Shown here one piece after another: positions 28,844 through 41,121 of a DNA stretch of 64,000 bases. A program made the translations under genes and the position numbers. Each line of letters begins with the position of its first letter. Position 1 is the stretch's first letter. The notes beneath the pieces were generated by a model. The model was not told the origin of the DNA. It worked only from the letters and a program-made list of their open reading frames with translations, and searched no databases. This DNA comes from Lichenostomus cassidix (Eukaryota > Chordata > Aves > Passeriformes > Meliphagidae): positions 107,002,443-107,066,442 of the forward strand of contig CM039182.1 of assembly GCA_008360975.2 (NCBI GenBank). The letters run 5' to 3'.

Positions 28844-31800
28844 TTAACTGGCCAGTGATACATCATTTTTAAAAATAAATCTCAGAATATAGCCCTGCAA
28901 ACTACTGCTCTTTGGATCATCACTTAAGAAAGAAGATACCTTTTTCTTCTGTCCAGCATGAATTAAAATAAAATTGCTTCTAATCCATCCTTTAAAACCC
29001 TGTGGTCAAATTTATGCCTGGCATCATAGTGCAGGAAACAGCATAATTGCACAGTGGATGAACTCAGTCTCAAGAGTTTAGTTGTGCTTTGAAAGCTTTT
29101 TGATGTATGGTTGTACTTTATTTATATTTTTTAAAATTTTGTTTTGCTTTTTTAATAATAGGGTTGTTTACTCACTGTGTTAGTAACATGAACTTTCTAA
29201 TACTGACTCCAGCTAGAGCAGAGCCTTATTAAAGCTAAAGGCATTTTAGTCTTTGCCAAAGATTATAGAGTAAAACCAGCCAAAATGGTTATTTTTCAGA
29301 GCTATACGTTTTGAGAGATCAGAAATACTTGTGCATTTTTTGACTACAGGGAAGCTTTTTGATTTCAGACAAATGCATTTCACACAATTCATTTCAGGGT
29401 TGATTCATTTTATCTGTGTGTCTTCTGTGCCAAGTGGAAACATTAGGCCTCTTTAAAAAATGATGGGAGATAATAAATGCTCGAGACATTTGTTTTGCTG
29501 AAATGAAGTAATGGCAGGGAAGCATATGGTGAAATATATTTTTAATTACTTTTCAACAATGTTAAATGTTTTTCCTTATTTTCATATTTAATGTTCTTGA
29601 TCAAGCTTGCTAAATAGGCAGCTCTTATGGAACACACCACTTTGTGCAATAACACATGACTAATTTTATGGGCAGTACTGTATATCCCTGTGCATCAGCA
29701 CTATATTAGCTGTAGAATTTTGTTTATGATGCTTTGTGTCATCCAAGGAAGCTGGGGTTGTGAGGGGGATGTTTTGTTCCTGTTTCATTTTTTCCCTCTA
29801 AGCCCACAGCTCTCAACACCTTTGTTGAGAGGTTTCGTTTTCTTATATTTTTGTTTGTGCATGCAGAGCAGGAAATATGATTCTCTTCTGTTAGACTAAA
29901 CAAAAGGAAAACCACCTGAGACTGAGAGGAGACACTAGTCTCCCTTTTAACAACTTCACTTCTAAATCACCCTTCCATCCCCTTCCTTCATGTCCCTCCC
30001 TGTAGCACAGGCTCCACACTAAAGCAAAGTGAACACAAACAAAGGACACCTGTTCCCAGCTCTACTAAAGAGAGAAAAGCTGCTAGTGCCTAAAGGCTAA
30101 AGCTGAACTGAAAGTGTTATGGCTACAGGTGGTGTCTAGGCTGCAGATATAGCTCTGCAAGAGAAACACGAGCCTATTGCACAGTGCCAGTAAATAGCAA
30201 CTGAAAAGTAAGTGACATCACAGGAGGGTGGCAGGGGGAAACCGAGGCACAACTGTCACCACTTGTCTGCACAAAAATGTCTCCTTTTCGGGATGTACAC
30301 AAAGGTTCTTTCAATACAAAATATAAAAAACAAAGCAAGAAAACCTGTCAATTTGCTGTCAACACTTACAGCAGGCGGCCAAGCTCTCCCCTCACTTGTT
30401 ACAGAGCCGGCACAAATTCTTTTTCTGAAGATGTCATGGTCATCACTGGTATGAGCGGAGGAATGCTTCCTGTAGCATGCCCTGGAGATCAACAGTCCCA
30501 GGTTATTTCAGACCAGGGAGTCTTTTCCAGAGATGAGAATACCTCACAGAGACTTCTCTGTAACCATCACCCTCTTTTTCAGCTTGAGTGGCTTTTCTCC
30601 CTGCAGCCGTGGCAGTGTGGCAGAAAGGAGTTGGGATGGCTCTCTCGCATGTCCAGCACTTCCTTTCTCACTGCTAGTGATTCAGAGGATTAAAGCAGCA
30701 GGATATAAAGCAACAGATGGGGATTTCATTCATTCCCTGTGCTTTGAAAGCAGACTCTGAGGAGTATATCCATTGTTATTATTGTGACCTTCAGTACACT
30801 GCATGTAGATTTCAGTGTGAGGTGGGATGGGGGATGTCTCTGGGTCCGGGGCAGTGGCCACCACTGGGGAGAGAAACACTGTGATGGTAGTTTATCCATA
30901 TTATTCAAGCAAAAAACCAGCTTGTAGCGAAGGTCAGAGCACTGAACACATACAAGATACTCCCTTATCTCCATCCCTTCCTCTTTTCACTGGGATCCAG
31001 GATAGAGGAACAGAAGCAGAGGGTGTAGGAGTAGGAGAAGTGAACCCCGAGTATTCATCTTGTGATGAGTTGCTGACAGAGGCCTGCCCCTGGTACTGGG
31101 AAAAAAGCCAACAAACAAACAGAAAAGAGAAGCAAGAAGTTGCCTGAGGGAGAAGCAAGGCCATGGCAGTCGGTGGCCTGGCTCCCACGCTGCCTAAAGC
31201 TGCAGAGGGTGAACCAGCTACTCTGAGACTGCTTGTGTGACTTTTGGGACACACTTTGGCAGAAGAGGGAACCACAGCCTTTCAACCTCTGATCAGTGGG
31301 GCAGCCTTTTATGGGTGTTCTCCAAGAGGAAGCACAGAATTTCCCATAGTTCTTTCTCTTCCCAAGTTGCTTGCCAGAGGGCTCCCTGGGCAAACCCAGG
31401 GCTTTAGCCTCAGGGTATGGAATGAAAGAAACAGCCTCCAGAATTGGTCTCATTCTTGTTTCAACAGATACCAGAGGGATAGATTAGTCCCGGGGAAGCT
31501 TTTGCTTCTGGGATTCATAACTTGAGAGTGCTGTGAAGATTTCACAACCCGGATGTGAGAGAGAACATTAGCTTTCCCAGAGTCTTCACTTTTAATCTCC
31601 ACATGTAAAGAATTGGGTCAGTTGTGCATGGCCAGAGACAGCAGTTCCCCTTGCACTGTAGCTTTCATACGGGAGATAACACTTCCTATAAATCAAGACA
31701 GCCTGTAAAAAAATGACAAAAACTGTGAAGTTCAGCTTGCCAGGAAACTATTATTGTGCACGTGTATTTTTTTAAGAAAAAAATAAATTTAATATCTGCA

Positions 31801-32159
31801 TCCCGTTTTGTCAATCTTAAAATCCCTGACAGGGATGTGAATGTTGTTCAAGAGCTATTACATGTCGTGATTATAATTTGTTCCTTTTGAAGAGGGTGAT
31901 GTCTAAGCCGTTTTTGATGATTACATTTCCTTGGTCTGTATTTATTCGAAAGGCACTTTTCAAACCTGAGAATTGTTTTCAAACAGTATGCATAAATGAT
32001 TAGTACTGCTTTCAGTCGTGCAGTTTGATACCTTTTCCCTTTAGATGTTAGTCTAGATGTGAAGACTATGCCCTACCTGGTGCATAGAGAATAGATCTTA
32101 ACTGCTGCAGCAGCTGTAAGATTTGGAAAGATTTAAAGATAAAACCAGTCACTTCCCAT

Positions 32160-33808
32160 GGAATCATAAAATCGTAGAATAGTTTAAGTTGGAAGGGGCT
32201 TTAAAGATTATCTAGTTTCAGCCCCACCCTGCCTTAGGCAGGGACACCTTCAATCAGACCAGGTTGCTAAGAGTTCCATCCAACCTGGCCTTGAACACCT
32301 ACAGGGATGGGGCATCCACAATTTCTCTATAAGGTCTCTTGCTAATCTTCTCTTTTCCAGGCTGAATAGCCCCAGCTCTCTCAGCCTGTTTTCACAGCTG
32401 TCTCAGCCTGTTTTCACTATTCTACCCCTCTGATCATATTCATGACCCTCCTCTGGACTCATTCCAACAGGTCAACATCCTTCTTTTGCTGGGGACCCCA
32501 GAGCTGGACACAATCCTACAGGTGGGGTCTCACAAGAGCAGAATAGGACAGAATCACCTCCCTTGACCTGCTAGTCACAGTGTGTGCTTTCAGGTTCCTT
32601 AGATGTTCTGGAGATTGATCTTCTCCTGCAGCTGGCAGTTCTTCATTCTCTCAGTCCCTGCCTTTGTCTCCTCAACTCAGGCAGTGTGGCTGGAGCACTT
32701 GCCAGTGAAGACTGAGGCAAAAGAATCATAGAATACCTCAGACTTCTGCATATTCCAGGTAACCAGGTCTCCCATTTCCTTCTGGAGAGGAGCAACATTT
32801 TCCCTAATCTTTCTTTTACCACCGATGTATCTGTAGATGCTTTTATTTTTGTCCATGCCATCCCTGATCAGATTTAATTCTATCATTCTTTTAGCTTTCC
32901 TAACATGATCTCTGACTGTTCAGACAATTTCTTTGTATTCCTCTTAGGCTACTTGGCCTTGCTTCCACCCTCTGTAAGCTTCCTTTTTATGTCTGAATTT
33001 ATTCGTCAGCTCCTTGATCATCCACACAGGCCCCCTGATATTTTTGCCTGACTTTCTCTTCATTGGGGTGCATTGCTCCTGAGCTATGAGGAGGTGATCC
33101 TTGAGTATTAACCAGATTTCTGGAACCTCTCTTTCCTCCAAGGATTTATTCCCTGGTACCCTACCAAGCAGATCCCTGAAGCGGCTCATGTCTGCTTCCC
33201 TGAAGTCCTGAAGTCTTGCTGTTTACCCTCCTCACTGCTGTGAGGATCTCAAGTGTCACCAATTCATGGTCACTTCAGCCAAGGCTGCCCTTGAGCTTCA
33301 TGTTCCCCACCAGTCCCTCCTTGTTGGTGAGAACAAAGTCCAGCACAGCACCTCTACTCTTGGTTCCTCGGTCACTTGGAGAAGGAAGTTACATCAGTGC
33401 ATTCCGGGAACCTCCTAGATTGCCTGTGACCTGCTGTGTTGGCCCTCCAGCAGAAGTTCCCCATGAGAACCAGGACTTGTAAATGTGATGCTGCTATTAT
33501 CTGTCTAGAGATGGCCTCACCTTCTCAATCTTCCTGGCTGGCATCCTGTAGCAGACCCCCACTATGAAGTCACCTGTCCCTGCCCTCCCTGTAATCCTGA
33601 CCCACAAGCTCTTGGCTGTCTTCTCATCTGTGCCCAGGCAGATCTCCATGCACTCCAGCTGGTCTCTGCTGTAGAGGGTGACACTCTTTCATTGTCCCCC
33701 CTGCCTCTCCTTCCTAAAGAGCCTGAATCCTTCCCTCCCAACACTCCAGCTGTAAGAGCCATCCCACTACTTCTCTGTGATGCCAGTGAGATCACAGCCC
33801 TGCAGGTG
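32160..33808 (-). mobile_element. CR1 LINE, 5'-truncated and internally deleted
   Basis: A chicken-repeat-1 (CR1) non-LTR retrotransposon lies on the minus strand, its 3' end at the left. The left edge shows the reverse complement of the CR1 tail (repeats of the ATTCTATG octamer, here ATTCTACGATTTTATGATTC), then the conserved 3' region with the phrases that read GGAAGGGGCTTTAAAG and CAACCTGGCCTTGAACACCT. From about 32590 rightward the minus strand encodes parts of ORF2: end of the endonuclease, then the linker before the reverse transcriptase. Two internal pieces are missing. One is at about 32328, where about 180 bp present in the CR1 copy at 47718-48166 are absent. The other is at about 32578-32585, where the linker joins directly to the 3' region, so the reverse transcriptase core is gone. 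A 17-bp match repeated at a 22-bp period (32379-32417) adds a small internal duplication. Stops and frameshifts show that it is dead. I see no target-site duplication, which is normal for CR1. The right boundary is approximate. Confidence 0.93.
32590..33808 (-). pseudogene. CR1 ORF2 remnant (endonuclease C-terminal part plus linker)
   Basis: CR1 ORF2 normally encodes an AP-type endonuclease followed by a reverse transcriptase that makes the cDNA copy at the insertion site. Read leftward from about 33808, pieces of the endonuclease are recognisable: the DLTGITE-like stretch, RDQLECMEICLG, LWVRITGRAGTGDFIVGVCYR and AVLDFVLTNKEGLVGN. The catalytic Ser-Asp-His triplet typical of the end of this domain is retained at 33266-33274. 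The linker follows, with the SGKNIRGPVWM and RHKKEAYRGWKQGQVA stretches around 32944-33189, then [15 protein letters not shown] and ENVAPL near 32700-32870, and [14 protein letters not shown]. The frame is broken by stop codons (in the DLTGITE region, before the SDH triplet, and after HTA) and by several shifts. The reverse transcriptase with its catalytic aspartates is absent. No product is expected. Confidence 0.9.
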
Positions 33809-36800
33809 TGAAGAATAAAATCAGTCAGAGCTCTGGATTATCAAATCCTCCAAAAACTTTACACAAGCTAAGGATGTGGTGTTGAGTAGCAGAATGCTGT
33901 GTAAGCCATAAGTGCCAAACACAAGATTTCCTGTTTTGAGCTTCATTCTATCACCTACATGTGACATAGTCCTACTTTGCAGCTGCTATGCTACAGACCC
34001 TAATTAATTGTTTAATGCTTTTCTAAAGAATCTGAGAATTTTACACTAGGTTCACCAGAATGAATGTCTATGCCAGTCATCTGCCTTTGAAAAGAAAGTT
34101 CTTCATCATGCCAGCAAGGAAAATATTTTGTGAGTACTGCAATTTGTTTTCCAGCTAAGTGACAAGCAACATTTGAGTTTGGGTAAAATAAGTGTATATG
34201 TTTTCATTGTTGTCAATTTTTGTTTTGTTTTAATACTCCAATATTAGTGTCCTTTACCATTTGACAACAAAGAAGAAACAACTTTTCTTGAGAAAAGACC
34301 TTTAGATTCCTTTTATCCACTTCAAACAATAATTAAACACTCAGTGAATTTTCAAAACCAAAGAATCATTGCGTTTTAATAGAACATATTATGTACTGAA
34401 GTCTGTATAGTTCCTATAAATTCTGATGCATTTTAAACTTGCATCTGTTTGGGAAAAAGGTAGGAAACAGTTGCACAAATTATGTTTCAAAAGAGATATA
34501 TTTGGCTAGAGAGACTCTACTGAAATACTGCATATTTTCAAGTGTGCAACAACCATAAGATGCATGTGAAATGAATACCAACTCATTTTATCTTTGTCAG
34601 CACTAGAAGCAGTGTATCTGATAGCTTTTATACTATTTGCTTGGTTTTTGACCAGAGTTCTCATCTCTGCAGATCCTGCTCCTGGATCCATTTTTCTCCT
34701 CCCCAGTCTGATTTGATACCTGTTTACAAATGAAATATGCCTTCTATCCTTTGGCTCCTGTGTGGCTTCTCTTTTCTTTTTCCCTTTTTTATTATTTATG
34801 TCTGCAAAGTCTATTAAAACTCATATGACAGGCTTAATGCATATAATGTGGGCGTGCGTGTTTGGGAACAAGAGGAGAGGGTTTTTTCACACTTGTTGCT
34901 GGGGTATTTAGCTAATGGGCAAATGCCATTTGGGCAGGCATTCTCCTAAAATGCAGAAAAGGTCTTGCATTGTGTCTTTTCTGTCAGTGACAATGTGTCT
35001 TGAAATTTACCTGATGCCTCTGTCCTTTTGCATGCCAACATGTGGCTGCAAAGCTGGGGGAAGGAAGCACATCCTGCAATTTTACCACAGAGGACAAAAG
35101 AACAAATGTCTCAAATCAGAGAAGTACTGAGAGGCCACCATTCTGCATGGAGATGAGGAATGGCACAGCTGGAGTCATGCATGCAGTTTCAGTTGACACT
35201 TGAGTGTTTATCTGGGGTTGGTGTGAGGGTGGAGAGAAGCATTGATGTGACCTTCTTATTACTCTGGTAAATCCATTCCTTGTCCTTTGGCCTTCTTCTT
35301 CCTATAAAGAAACTAAATATGTCCTTCAAAGGTCCACTGTTCATCTATTTAAAAAGAATTGTAAATCCTTTCCTGAATTTGGGCTTACATCAGAATTGGG
35401 CTAAGAGAAGAAATGAACCAGCTCTGTGAGACAAACCAGATAGAGTCAGTATAATATGTACCCCCTTAAAATAAGTTACTGTCTTCTTCTAAAAAGAAGT
35501 AGCAGTGTATGAGTTTTCACCTTGATGTTCTTAGACTCTCAGTTTGGCTCTAACTAAGCTACCATTTAAGGCAAATTTGTAGAGGGGTTAAGAGACTTGA
35601 AAAAATCATCAACTCTTAGCTGATTTAGAATAATTTTCTGTTTAGTTCTTGCTGACATTTATCAGAAATTTTCTCGTGGATATTTTTAATTTTTTTTTTA
35701 ATATTTTCTTGTTCTGTCAAATTTGCTTGCTAGAGACACTGTTTAATTTTATGGGCCACACTGGAAAAATGTCTGTGACTGCAGGTGAGGAATCCGAGTC
35801 ATAAATGCTTTTATAATCAGCTAAAAAGAAAAAAATGCACACCTCCAGAACTGCAAATTTCAGAGCCTCTTCTGGCAGTGCATGCAAGGCAGTATCATTT
35901 TTTAAAAGCATAATAGTATTTCTAAAATCCAATTAAAGATCTTACTTTCAAGACATCTTATTTTCTGTTCCAAATAATCTTCAATCTACAGTATAACTTT
36001 GTCATCCATAAGAAAGCCTGAAATTAAGAGAAACATTATATGATCCTAGCATTTGTTATGCATCTTTTTATTTGTTGAAGGCTTGCTGTAGAATCTGCTT
36101 GTTTCCAAGGAAAGAAAATTGCTTATTATCCTGGATAATGAAAGAGAATGTCGTCATCTATAATTGTTAGTTTAGGATACTTACTGTACCCTTCTATTAT
36201 AAATGGGCTGGCATAAAAAAGGTTCAGTAAAAAAAGCAGCTCTCAAAATTTTTCTTAAATAAAAGAGAGATTTGTTTGCAAGGGAACTTCATATGCCTTT
36301 GACAGCAAAATGTATTGGAACAAGATTCTTAATTGACAGATTTTAACCTGAATATGAATGCTATTTACTGAATACAATTAATGAATATTAAAGTTTCTTT
36401 TTCAATGATCATAGAAGTGTGCTTCTATATATACACCTAAGTGTATAATGTACCCACCTGTCTATGTATGTGTGTAGGTGTATTGTATATGTGCTTATTC
36501 CTTTTTTAACACAGAACTTTTGCAGTATCTAGACATTTTTTTCTAGTCTGTTCCTGTTTTATTTCCCTGATTAAACTCTTGCAAGATAATCTTTATAGGG
36601 TAAGAAGGTTTGCATTAACACTGTCTGCCTAAATATGACAGTTTTGTAAACAGCAGCTGTATGTGGTCAAGTCACGAGATCTAGAAATCAAAACTATATG
36701 GGCTGCAGTCACAGCTCACAAGACAAACATGATGTGCTGGAAATTGACTGCCAGACAGCCTGGATTTGATAAGTTGCACTAGACTGTATGTCACACTTTC

Positions 36801-36816
36801 TACAGCAGTAGCATTT

Positions 36817-36832
36817 CACACACACACACACT
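36817..36832. repeat. (CA)n dinucleotide, about 8 units, followed by A-rich DNA
   Basis: CACACACACACACACA, then from about 36847 to 36898 an A-rich tract with GGG and GAAG interruptions. Confidence 0.9.
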
Positions 36833-39732
36833 CAAGTGTTTATACAATAAAAAAAGGGAAAATTTAAAAAAAAAGGAAAAAAAAAAGAAGAGAAAAAGTA
36901 ACCTACTCCGAACTCTGTGATTAAAATAATTCAATTTGAGGGACATTTGTAGGAACAAATGTTTCAAATGTTTGTGCCTAAAGGGTTAGAAAACCAGTTT
37001 AGACCCAAACCCCCATGAACATCAGGTATTCAGAGCTGTTAGCTCTTTCTGCAGTTGCAGAAGTGAGCTTTAAAGATGTGACTGCAGTCAGCCAGCAACA
37101 ATTTATGCCTCTGTGGAAGAAAAAACAGTGAACCCAAAAAACTAGAAGATGAGAGCTTTTCTAATAAGTAAAATAATAGTGAAAAAGAGTATTAGAACTG
37201 GTATCAGCAATCAGTATAGGAGTTCATAAAAAAGTCTCCTCCTGATATCAGTCATGGATTTTTCATCTAAGCCAAGATAGCCTTCATCCATCTCACTGAC
37301 ATGTCCTGCCAGTCTCAGGGTAACTTAGCCTCTGTTTTGGATATCATTGCAGGGATGTCAGACTTGAGAAAGAAGGCTTCAAAATGGTTGCAGATCATTT
37401 CTAAACACACACACGTGCAAATCCCCCACAGTTAGCAGGTATAGCATGTTCCTGCAAGCACACAGGCACAGCTGGGAGCCAGCTTTTGACTTCTGTCTAT
37501 GCCTAATTAAAATTATGCTAATTCTAACAACAAGATTGCAACTTTGTAAAACAAAACAAATAAATGTGTTTTCCACAATGCTGCTTTATTCATCTATGGT
37601 GTCTCTTCACTTTCTGGCAGACAGTAATGGGAAAGGTCTGAAGGACAATAAAGCAAAAGTGAAACTGTCCGTGGCAGTTCTTCGAACATTTTTGTAGGGC
37701 TTTCAATTTATAAAACACCCATTGTTTTCTGGTATGTTCACCCCCGCTTTTTTCCCAAATTCCAGCCTAGGAAAAATCACAAAACCCTCAACCACATTGC
37801 TGCCCCTGCTGTACTCAATATCTTTGCATGCAATACTGAGCTTTCAAAGCCATTTTAGCCGTTCTTCCCATACTTATGGAGATCCTAATTCATTGCTTTT
37901 GTGGTGTGCAGGAATACTGTTGCTTTGTGAAGAGCTAGAAAGAAGTTCCCCTGGTGCTGGAATTGACGAGAACTTCTGGGTCTCCATCTAATTAGGTTGT
38001 ACGCTGCTAGGAAGTAGGCACCATGCTGTGCTTGCTTGTTTGCATCAAGTCAGACACACACTGGCACAGCTCAGGTATTTTGTAAAATGCAGATATAAAC
38101 CTTTTTTTTCTGAGATGGTGGCTGGTGAGGGTGGGGAATGAGAGAAACATTTTGGTCTCATAATTCACCAGCCTTAGAGAAAAGAAGGAAGATTCATATT
38201 TCAACACTTAAATAATCATAAATTGTAAAGCTTTTATTTATAGAGTCTCTATTGTTTTATTAAGGAATCATACAGGAGGGATCTTCTCTGTAGTGTGGCC
38301 ATGGCTATGAAACTGATCTTCAGGGAGAGGTAATCTTGGCAGAATTTGCAACAACAGAATGTATGTTCCCTTTCTGAAGCCATTTGATGTTATGAAAACT
38401 GGATGCTGTACCTGTGATGATAGAAGAGTCTATAATTTTGAGATAGTCCCAGCTCAGCCATTGTGTTTTCTAGTACTTCAGCCTGCAGTCTGTGCTCAGA
38501 ACTGGAGTCCACAAACAAATGGAAAGTAGACTGTAAAACAACTGGTAATTCTGGAATAAAAACCCTAAATTGTTCCTGCTCCATATATTTGACTGTTTTG
38601 TAGTTTGTACTTCTTACAGCTACTGTCAGCTTTTGCTGGATATGTGCATTCAAGAGAACTCTTCTTGTGTTACATTTTTTCCCCGAAATGATAACATGAT
38701 GCTGGGACTGAGGAAGGTCAAGAAATAGTCAAGAAATGCAACCCAGTGTAGTTGTGTAGTAATAAAAAATTAGCCTGCGCCCACACAGATGGCAAGCACA
38801 TCATGCCTTTATTGGAATCTGAATTGGAAATCTTGGATCCAAAAGCCATCTCTGTGCTGTCAGCCCTGTATGGTCAGCGGCTCTCAAGTGGCACACGTTT
38901 GGCAGGACCCCTTCACCAGCACTGCTGAGGCTCCATGGCTGCAGAGAGCACCTGCAAGACCCTGGTTTGGCTGAGATTTTCAAAGCAGAAAATCCTCTGT
39001 CTTTGTTTCTCATGGGGGCTGACAGAGCTTTTCCTGCTGTCTGGATGCTGATACCTTGGAAATACCCACTGAGTTGGTCTTGAGGCCTCACAGATGTTGT
39101 GAATCCCACCTCACATCACTCCCATATCCAGAGGATTTTCACCAGGCTCTGGGAGAGAGGAGGATTTATTATGATTAGGGATGCTCTGCTACAGTTTATG
39201 ACATTTAGTTACCTTCAAACAAAGACAGAAGGGAGGGTAATGAATCCTAATGCTGCGACCTGGAGGAATTATTTCAGAAGGAGATGGTGGAAATTTGGTT
39301 AAATTACAATTTTTACGAATGGCAAGGAAATGGTCCTAATACCATCAACTGTCCCAACCTGCTTGATCTGAGCTGTTGGGGTCCAGGTCAGTAGGTCATC
39401 TTTGACTACAAAGAGGATCATTTCTACCTTAATGAGGCAAAGATGGCTTATTTCCGTCTAACAGATGGCAGTGGATATGAGTCATGCATCTGTCTGGGAT
39501 GTATTTTTCTGAACAAAGTAATTTGACCAGCAGTTTCCAGTAGCCCCATGCTCTTCCCTATGGCTCCAAAGTTTGCACGTACTTTATAGACTGTGACTGT
39601 GTACTGTTATATCACATTTGGAAGGAAGGAAATAAAGCATATAGTGCTAAAAATATGATTATTTACATTTGGGAGCACCACATTGTTTCAAATCACAAAG
39701 GCACAAATGCGGAACCTGCTTGAAGTTATTGT

Positions 39733-39770
39733 ATTGGTTTTTTGGTTTTTTATTTTTTTCTTTTTTTGTC
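39733..39770. repeat. T/G-rich low-complexity tract
   Basis: T runs with GG interruptions, the complement of the AAACC-type tracts. Confidence 0.85.
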
Positions 39771-40969
39771 TGGCAATACTCCAATCTGTAAGGGGGAAGA
39801 AGCAGAGGATGCTCAGACTGCTTGTATATTTATGGAGTTACTTTGATTTTAATAGGTAATTCTGAGAGTGCTGGACTTTTTGCTAATGATTTTGTATCTT
39901 CTAGTTATTCATGTGCTCTGACTGGGATCTTTGCTGCAGTGATCCTGCAGTGTGGATTACTTGAAGCCTGATAAAATGAGCTTTCATGTTGCGAGTGGTC
40001 CCTTGGATCAGCCAAAGCATGCAGAGAGTTTCTCTCTGCCAGTTAACAGGAAACTTGTAGAAAATTATCTTTGAGCTTTCTACCTTTCTTCACAGTTGAG
40101 GTGAGCCACAGGATTCAAATGTGTATGTACACACTTGTACACAGTGGAACTGCTCAAGCCTTGCTTCCGGAGGGAATCAGGCTAGAATGATATGATGACT
40201 TTGGGGCTGCAAGGATTTTCAGTTCTGAGTTATTGCAAGCTGACAGATTCAGAAGCACGGTCTGTCTCCAATTTGATTTTAGAAGCTGATTTTTCTTTTG
40301 ATTTTAAGGGCTGCTCTCTGAACGAAGTAATGGATTTTTAAGCAAAAAACCAACTTGCTCAAAGTATTAAGTATTTTTTTCCTTTTAACATCTCTGAAAA
40401 TCACCAAACAGAGGGTTTCCCTGAGAATGCAGGATTAGTCTGGGATACGGCATTAACTATTTCTTCCTGAAGCAAGTTTGAGCATTATCAAAGATAGTCA
40501 AACACCTGCTATTTTTCAACTTCTGCTGTAAGTGGACGGAGCTTTCCTTTAGCTTAGTAGGTTAAATGAAATAGAAACTAAAATGGGGAACAAAACAGAA
40601 AACCTCACCATATATCAGATTATTTTGATACAGGTCTAACTGAAGAAAGAATATGAATTAGGATTCTATGTACATACTTGAGAAGCTAATTTCAAGATAC
40701 TTGTATCCAGATTTCTAAGGCAATACAAGTAACATGGCTTCAGTGAGTACTAGTGTTCTCTCAAACTTTCAGACCTGTTGAAGATTTCAACCAGATTTGA
40801 TTGTAAAGGAAAAAAATCTGAAATATAATAGAGAAAATAGCAGTAATTATTCAATTTCCCAAAGGTAAGTATATCCCTCCGGGTAAAACTTTCCCCCCCA
40901 CATCCTTTTCCAGTCTTGGACTGGCATGGTGGATAAGTGAGGTGCTTTTAAATAGTACTTCCCTCCCAT

Positions 40970-41121
40970 TTTTGGAGTCTCCCTCACTGGAGACATTCCA
41001 AACCCACCTGGATGCATTCCTGTGTAACCTGCTCAAGGTGACCCTGCCTTGGCAGGGGGATTAGACTAGATGAACTCCAGAGGCCCCTTCCAACCCCAGC
41101 TATTCTGTGATTCTGTGATTT
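40970..41121 (+). mobile_element. Short CR1 LINE 3' end, ATTCTGTG-tailed subfamily
   Basis: This is a plus-strand CR1 3' terminus of about 150 bp. It starts in GGAGTCTCCCTCACTGGAGA, continues with CAAACCCACCTGGATGCATT, CTTGGCAGGGGGATTAGACT, and CCCCTTCCAACCCCAGC, and ends in ATTCTGTGATTCTGTGATT. The tail octamer is ATTCTGTG rather than the ATTCTATG-like tail of the other two clear copies, which points to a different CR1 subfamily. The 5' truncation point near 40970 is uncertain. Sequence from about 40860 to 40970 could be a further, unrecognised part of the element. Confidence 0.88.

Larger units (their letters stand above)
6851..32159. other. Gene-free, mostly unique AT-rich DNA
   Basis: This is the longest featureless stretch. 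It holds the low-complexity tracts listed separately and a possible CR1 tail at 14238-14306. It has two GC-richer patches (about 17.0-17.6 kb and 30.2-31.5 kb) where 75-147 codon frames overlap on both strands, and an AT-rich stretch at about 24.5-24.9 kb. None of the frames shows a known domain. No tRNA-like or rRNA-like segment was seen. Confidence 0.65.
33809..40969. other. Gene-free unique DNA
   Basis: AT-rich unique sequence with the (CA)n tract at 36.8 kb and a T/G tract at 39.7 kb. A minus-strand frame is stop-free over 38393-38728 (112 codons) but matches nothing known. A 7-bp stem with a TGTG loop (ATAGAAG/CTTCTAT) occurs near 36411-36428. Confidence 0.65.

Noticed and set aside
32643..33189. 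Minus-strand frames as host exons
   Set aside because: They are recognisable CR1 ORF2 linker sequence with stops and shifts.
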